The notes below the pieces were generated by a model. That model made no database searches. It was not told where the DNA came from and was given only the letters and a program-made list of their open reading frames with translations. From Terebella lapidaria (lineage: Eukaryota; Annelida; Polychaeta; Terebellida; Terebellidae), in the NCBI GenBank assembly GCA_949152475.1, contig OX424555.1, positions 16,696,868 through 16,760,867 on the forward strand: DNA of 64,000 bases, in the 5' to 3' direction. Position numbers and translations under genes: made by a program. Shown piece by piece: positions 60,401 to 64,000 of this stretch (the first letter of the stretch is position 1; each line of letters starts with the position of its first letter).

Positions 60401-62708
60401 TGCCTTCTTGTCATGAGTTTGTTGCACATGGGCTCGCTCGATGATACCCCTGAGGGAGTGACCGTACATGTGTCACAGGAAGACAACGATGAATTTCTCA
60501 GAAATGTGTCACATGATGTTGTACAGGCTGTGTGGAAGCAGTTGCCGATGTCAACTGTCCACGAAGTAGTGTCGGCTGACTCTGTGGATGATGACGATGA
60601 GATAGATGAGGAGGAATTTCTGTACTGCTGTGGAGAAGGTGAAGTTACTTTTGCAACTATATCCACACTTTTCCTAATAAGTTACCAATACTGCAGAACG
60701 TTCCCAATATGACAATTTGCATGCACATCCATCCCGACAGACACTGGTGACCTCATGATATGCTGCAGTAACCTTAACTGTCCGGAACGAGGGTGGTTCC
60801 ACGTTTCCTGTAAGGGATTGTCTGCAGATTGTATACCAGAGGATGACTGGTGGTGCAGCGAAGGTTGCAAAGGCACATCACAATACTGTCTATGTAGGCG
60901 CTTCATCCCGGGTGCGATGGTTAGGTGTGCTTGGAAACGTTGCACCAGAGGACAGATGTTTCACTTGTCTTGTGTGAACCTCAGCTCCATTCCCAGTAAG
61001 ATACGAGAAACCAAATATCATTTTTTATTGTTGCAGATATGAAGTTTTTCCTTTATCAATTTGGACAAAAGGTAATTAGGGCATTTCGGGAGAAATGCCT
61101 TTATGATTTTAGCACCCCCCCCCCTCCCCCGCCCTTTTGGGTTCCATCCTATAGCTTTATTTTGCCTCGATGTATCTTTACCAAATTTTCAGCATTTTCA
61201 ACATATGTGGGATGAAATCAAGGTTGATTTTGAGATTTGGTTTCCGTCTGTTAACTCTAAAAGTATTCATACAATGGCTGCAGATCTTTGCATAGCAGTT
61301 CATATGCCACCAAGAAAGATCCCTATTGATTTTGGGATCATGACCTTTGAATGACTTTTGACCTAGAGGTCGAAAGTATTTTTGCTGATTCAGCCTTTGC
61401 CGGCCTTGATGCTTTCATGCATATCTCGGAAACGGTGTGTTTTAGAGCGAAGCGGACATTATTTTCGGAATCGTCGCAGGGGTATTAGGGATGACCTTTG
61501 AACTTGACCTTAAATTTTTTCGCTGAGTCGACAATTTCCGTTTTCGTTAATATCTCTGAAACGATGGGTCCTACATGTAGAGCGAAACAGACGGGTTTTT
61601 TTTTTCTTTGACTCATCACCCTAGACTTGAAACTTGACTTTAATTTATTTTGCTGAGACATTTTTCATTTTCGTTGAAATGTTGGAAACGGTACATCATA
61701 GAGCCAGATGGAAACATGTTACATATATTATGACGAAGGCTTAACACCGAAATGCCCCAAGGCATCTTTAGGCCTTGACATCTAGTTGACATTATTGTTG
61801 CAATCATGAGCGAAATGTTCACACATGTTTGCAGCTGGTCAATGGTTCTGTTCCACTGACTGTCGGAAGAAACAACGCCAAAGAAAATCTCACAGTGTTG
61901 ATGACGAGGCCAAAGAAGACAATGTCTATAACTACGTCACTACTGTTGTCTTCCGGGGACTGTACCACATGGCCCATAGGGACATGATTCGGGAGGGGAA
62001 CGGCGAAGCGATGATTCGTTTCTGGAAAATTAACATGGCTGATTTTTGGTCAAACAACCATGTCAAGTACCTCATAATTGCCCACAGGATGTTGACTGGT
62101 AGATCGAAATGTGCTACATTATCACTGATTTGATTTATACAGTAATGTTTTTACATGTACAGAACAGGTTGTAGCATCAAGTTCACATTTCAGGTATTAA
62201 TGGATGGCAGCCATCGAGAATTGCCCAAGACCTGATCTGGAATAGAACTGTGAATGTCCGAGGAGGGACCGGCAACTGCATTGAAATGGATCTTGTAAAT
62301 GAATTTCAGAACAATGATTTCAAGGAAAACTTAAAGCACTCTCGTGGTCGCTACACAGACAGTCAAGTTGCCCGATGTTCTCGAATAGCTGGTCCACTCT
62401 CGAAACAACTTGATGAGATTTGCCTGACGGATGTAGGTGGCACCTACAGCACGAAGTCCAAACCTAAATCAGGGAAACACAGAACTGATGTGCAGAGCTT
62501 CGTCCAGGAATATCAGCGCGACGAACTCTTCCACTACAAGCCAGGACGCAGCTTCTCATCTTTCAAGAACTTCTCATACAATCCACGGATCGCGAACCCA
62601 GCCAAGCTGAAGGCCCGTCTCGAAAAGTATAGTTCCTGGCTGGATGGCGAACGTTTCATAAGAGGCGAAGACATCATCAGGAAGGACGTCGCTCAAGCGC
62701 CGCACTAG
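56687..62708 (+). CDS. PHD-finger, DUF6589-like protein, ten exons
   Basis: Spliced model: 56687-57450, 58308-58449, 58563-58682, 58832-59441, 59564-59818, 60077-60163, 60329-60638, 60741-60995, 61835-62098, 62194-62708, about 1,106 residues. All introns are GT-AG and phases agree except at exon 4/5, where a run of seven A (59427-59433) puts the model one base out; six A would restore AQKTKI-VNLGV. Domains: C11/C14 and C65/C68 zinc module; basic linker 95-170; helical core about 270-760 with conserved WDNTQ, NLGVVSANPSTT and SDRGTLFHIKNVF; PHD finger 1 about 756-804; PHD finger 2 about 810-857; C-terminal REGNGEAMIRFWK and WNRTVNVRGGTGNCIEMDL, which I associate with DUF6589 proteins. PHD fingers usually read histone H3 tails. 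Such genes are multicopy in marine invertebrates, so probably transposon-borne or domesticated. It is convergent with the helicase at 63621. The ATG at 56708 has a better start context than the one at 56687. Confidence 0.75.
57951..58115 (+). mobile_element. LINE reverse-transcriptase scrap in intron 1
   Basis: Reads TGSVLIFITPLGNVIRKHAG followed by YADDT (58071-58085), the catalytic box of non-LTR reverse transcriptases (compare PQGSVLGP...YADD). Only about 55 codons survive, on the same strand as the host gene. Confidence 0.65.
58308..58449 (+). CDS. Exon 2
   Basis: Acceptor ACTGCAG, donor GTCAGT. Encodes KFVPGFGGLYCTTLFLRKPK and AAVQLWKSGTTHT; 142 bp, entering phase 2 and leaving phase 0. 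Confidence 0.7.
58563..58682 (+). CDS. Exon 3
   Basis: Acceptor TTGAATAG, donor GTATAT; exactly 40 codons, VFRFFNKMGWTQGVAGARGN then ITANFDEQVNSWKTDME. It continues the exon 2 peptide as in relatives I recall. Confidence 0.75.
58832..59441 (+). CDS. Exon 4
   Basis: Acceptor TTATTTCAG, first codon CGA. Contains a disordered acidic stretch, then FRVNWDNTQIDTHARYEGK, TNKMYIWANGYAAENMVSFE and HIPHKYSKEAAQK. Donor GTAGGC at 59442 is in frame only if the seven-A run at 59427-59433 is six. Confidence 0.75.
59564..59818 (+). CDS. Exon 5
   Basis: Acceptor AACTTTCAG, donor GTATGT; 85 codons. VNLGVVSANPSTTAGAIQIL, a stretch VCHVDGGAFERMLDA, and LEGLIPSAQEFHKRG. Confidence 0.8.
60077..60163 (+). CDS. 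Exon 6 (29 codons)
   Basis: Acceptor TTTTAAG, donor GTAAAG; DTMNLLFSGQSLSDRGTLFH then IKNVFGHKK. It fits between exons 5 and 7 in phase 0 and matches the family pattern, though it lacks stop-bounded length of its own. Confidence 0.75.
60329..60638 (+). CDS. Exon 7
   Basis: Acceptor TTTTTCAG; VKKHVMHNFNDVSHFLDFVT, a hydrophobic helix, and an acidic run before EEEFLYCCGE that opens PHD finger 1. Leaves phase 1. Confidence 0.8.
60741..60995 (+). CDS. Exon 8: PHD finger 1 and most of PHD finger 2
   Basis: DTGDLMICCSNLNCPERGWF-H-VSC...DDWWCSEGC completes finger 1 (C4HC3 order). Finger 2 opens YCLCRRFIPGAMVRCAWKRC with MFHLSC. Donor GTAAG at 60996. Confidence 0.85.
60996..61834. other. Intron 8 with a diverged tandem repeat
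   Basis: About 61130-61800 holds degenerate repeats with TGACCTTTGAACTTGACCTT and CGGAAACGGT words, of the kind seen in mollusc introns. No exon found. Confidence 0.5.
61835..62098 (+). CDS. Exon 9: end of PHD 2 and start of the DUF6589-like core
   Basis: Acceptor TGTTTGCAG; GQWFCSTDCRKKQRQRK closes PHD 2, followed by FRGLYHMAHRDMIREGNGEA and MIRFWKINMADFW. Leaves phase 1. Confidence 0.82.
62194..62708 (+). CDS. Exon 10: C-terminal DUF6589-like part
   Basis: Acceptor ACATTTCAG; WNRTVNVRGGTGNCIEMDLV, a helical region with RYTDSQVARCSR, and a basic end GKHRTDVQSF...APH-stop. Confidence 0.82.
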
Positions 62709-63620
62709 CAGTTTGAAATCACAAATGCTGTACATCTCATTACCGTTGGGATTACTAATTCGTATATATACATGTATTCTCATTTGCATAAGATTGCATT
62801 ACTGATGTACCATGCCCATTGCATGTAGTACATGTATACTGATGAATATGCAGTAGATGTAGCAGGTATTTTCACAATTGGATTGAATTCACACTACTTG
62901 TACAATAGTCATAATGCCTACTAGTATGAAATTCGAACATAGATGCTTAAAAAAATACAAAGCATGTGTGTCATATTAAATTTATAACATTGCAATGGTC
63001 TTTTCATTAGCATATCAGAAGGGAAATCAATGCAGTGACTGATACGGTACAAGTATACACCGGCATCTCTTAAGTAAGCACTCCATTGATGGTACATAGC
63101 ATATGGTATATAGCAGATGTTTGTGAAATTGCCTTGATGTCATGAAATTACTACATGTAGTATGGATGTTGTAAATATGACGTGATACAGGAAACATGAT
63201 TTCTCTGGCGTCTTGCCAAGCTTGTAGTAGTAATGCGCTGAACTAGCAGGATGTGGTACATAGCAGATAGTTGTGAAATTGCCTTGATGTCATGAAATTA
63301 CTAGTAAACATGTATATGTCAGGCTGCGAGTGTTAAATTCGAACAAATATGAAGCATATGTGTCCTTAAAAGTCCTTTGAATATCCAGCATTTGAAATTT
63401 GATCTCGATGGTTACTTCAACAACCCCTCACTTGTCCCCTCAGTCTCAATCACAGAATCAACCACTTTTTGAAATAGGCGGAAAGAAGCTATACGAAGCT
63501 GGATACTACGAGGCTGGATAAACGAAGCTGGACCATGGCACACGAACTGGATACTGATATACGAAGCTGGATATACATGTACGAAGCTGGCTACAGATAT
63601 ACGAAGCAGGATACTAGTGT
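62709..63620. other. Tail-to-tail spacer between the two genes
   Basis: Two copies of a roughly 50-bp block (GTGAAATTGCCTTGATGTCA at about 63124 and 63269). Then comes a degenerate run of about seven ACGAAGCTGGATA-like words at 63490-63615, just past the helicase stop. No further frame is supported. Confidence 0.6.
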
Positions 63621-64000
63621 TTAACTTGACTTGCATGGGCACCCTTTACGACAGACTGAACAGCATGTGCAAGATGCGCATGCACACTCCTCACACTTGA
63701 GGTCGCATTTGGCCTTTAGCATCATGTCCTCCACGACCTTCCCGTCCATTGCGCCGACCATCAGGGTACGAAGGACCTGGGCACGGATGCATTTATCTCC
63801 CCCATCCTTGAAAATTCCGCACAGTTGCTTGTCAGCGTTCCTATCGGACATGGAAGCCTTCGTGGCGTGCATGTGTGCCTCACCTTCCAAGCCATCTCGC
63901 GCACATCTACCCACCTCTTGCCAATAGAACAGGACGCTCTTACTGATGTCCCAATGCACGACGATCCTGACATCATCAATGTTCACGCCCATGCCAAACG
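63621..64000 (-). CDS. RecQ-type helicase, C-terminal part (runs off the window)
   Basis: The frame enters from the right edge as FGMGVNIDDVRIVVHWDISK, then YWQEVGRCARDG. These are helicase motifs V and VI of the RecQ family, with the GRxxRDG arginine finger. A linker with QLCGIFKDGGDKC follows, then a cysteine-rich end (CDLKCEECACASCTCCSVCR then CPC) and a stop. RecQ proteins unwind DNA 3'-5' using ATP. Classical RecQ zinc domains differ from this compact cysteine tail, which I recall from multicopy RecQ-like genes of marine invertebrates. Motifs I-IV lie outside the window. It is convergent with the PHD/DUF6589-like gene. Confidence 0.8.
   Translation of the reverse strand, partial: FGMGVNIDDVRIVVHWDISKSVLFYWQEVGRCARDGLEGEAHMHATKASMSDRNADKQLCGIFKDGGDKCIRAQVLRTLMVGAMDGKVVEDMMLKAKCDLKCEECACASCTCCSVCRKGCPCKSS

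Noticed and set aside
60325-60666. Serine/threonine-rich minus-strand frame
   Set aside because: Antisense shadow of exon 7 of the PHD/DUF6589-like gene.

Overview
This window looks like AT-rich, intron-bearing, repeat-dense animal DNA, most likely from a marine mollusc. The reasons are the tandem repeats rich in AGGTCA half-sites, the accompanying terminal hairpin repeat, a tRNA-derived SINE with an ATT tail, and LINE remnants of lophotrochozoan flavour. This assignment is an inference; no species marker is present. Nothing looks prokaryotic.

Layout. (1) 1-16.56 kb and its relatives: three blocks of a ~360/328-bp satellite (1-1957, 10681-13035, 13796-16556). Blocks 1 and 3 head two copies of a large segmental duplication, unit A (about 2.0-8.1 kb) and unit B (about 16.6-24.7 kb). 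(2) Three older, more diverged relatives of the same unit follow: C (about 31.9-36.1 kb), D (about 38.4-44.8 kb) and E (about 45.9-51.5 kb). All five carry, on the minus strand, a copy of a 98-residue protein with two membrane segments. It is intact in A, B and E and broken in C and D. Between A and E the first membrane segment has seven silent and no amino-acid changes, so this is very probably a real gene family. (3) Comparing the units shows later insertions cleanly: a single satellite monomer with an 8-bp target duplication, a 1.78-kb DNA transposon with CACTG ends, a 0.42-kb element with an 8-10-bp duplication, a LINE 3' end, and a solo LTR. (4) 26.3-28.4 kb, 33.25-34.3 kb and 51.8-52.7 kb hold other repeat families. 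One carries DR1 nuclear-receptor half-site pairs and another carries perfect palindromic RFX X-boxes. (5) 36.9-40.75 kb holds a LINE 3' fragment and a 1.66-kb tandem duplication.

(6) 56.69-64.0 kb is the main coding region. On the plus strand I can thread a ten-exon gene (56687-62708, about 1,106 residues) through introns with GT-AG ends and compatible phases. It has an N-terminal CxxC...CxxC zinc module, two PHD fingers, and a C-terminal part with the features I associate with DUF6589 proteins. Exon 6, only 87 bp, is included. Facing it tail to tail on the minus strand is the C-terminal end of a RecQ-type helicase with a cysteine-rich tail (63621-64000, running off the window). I infer that the two convergent genes may be the cargo of one large, poorly described mobile element. 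This is the most interesting candidate system here. The second is the satellite-flanked family of two-membrane-segment proteins.
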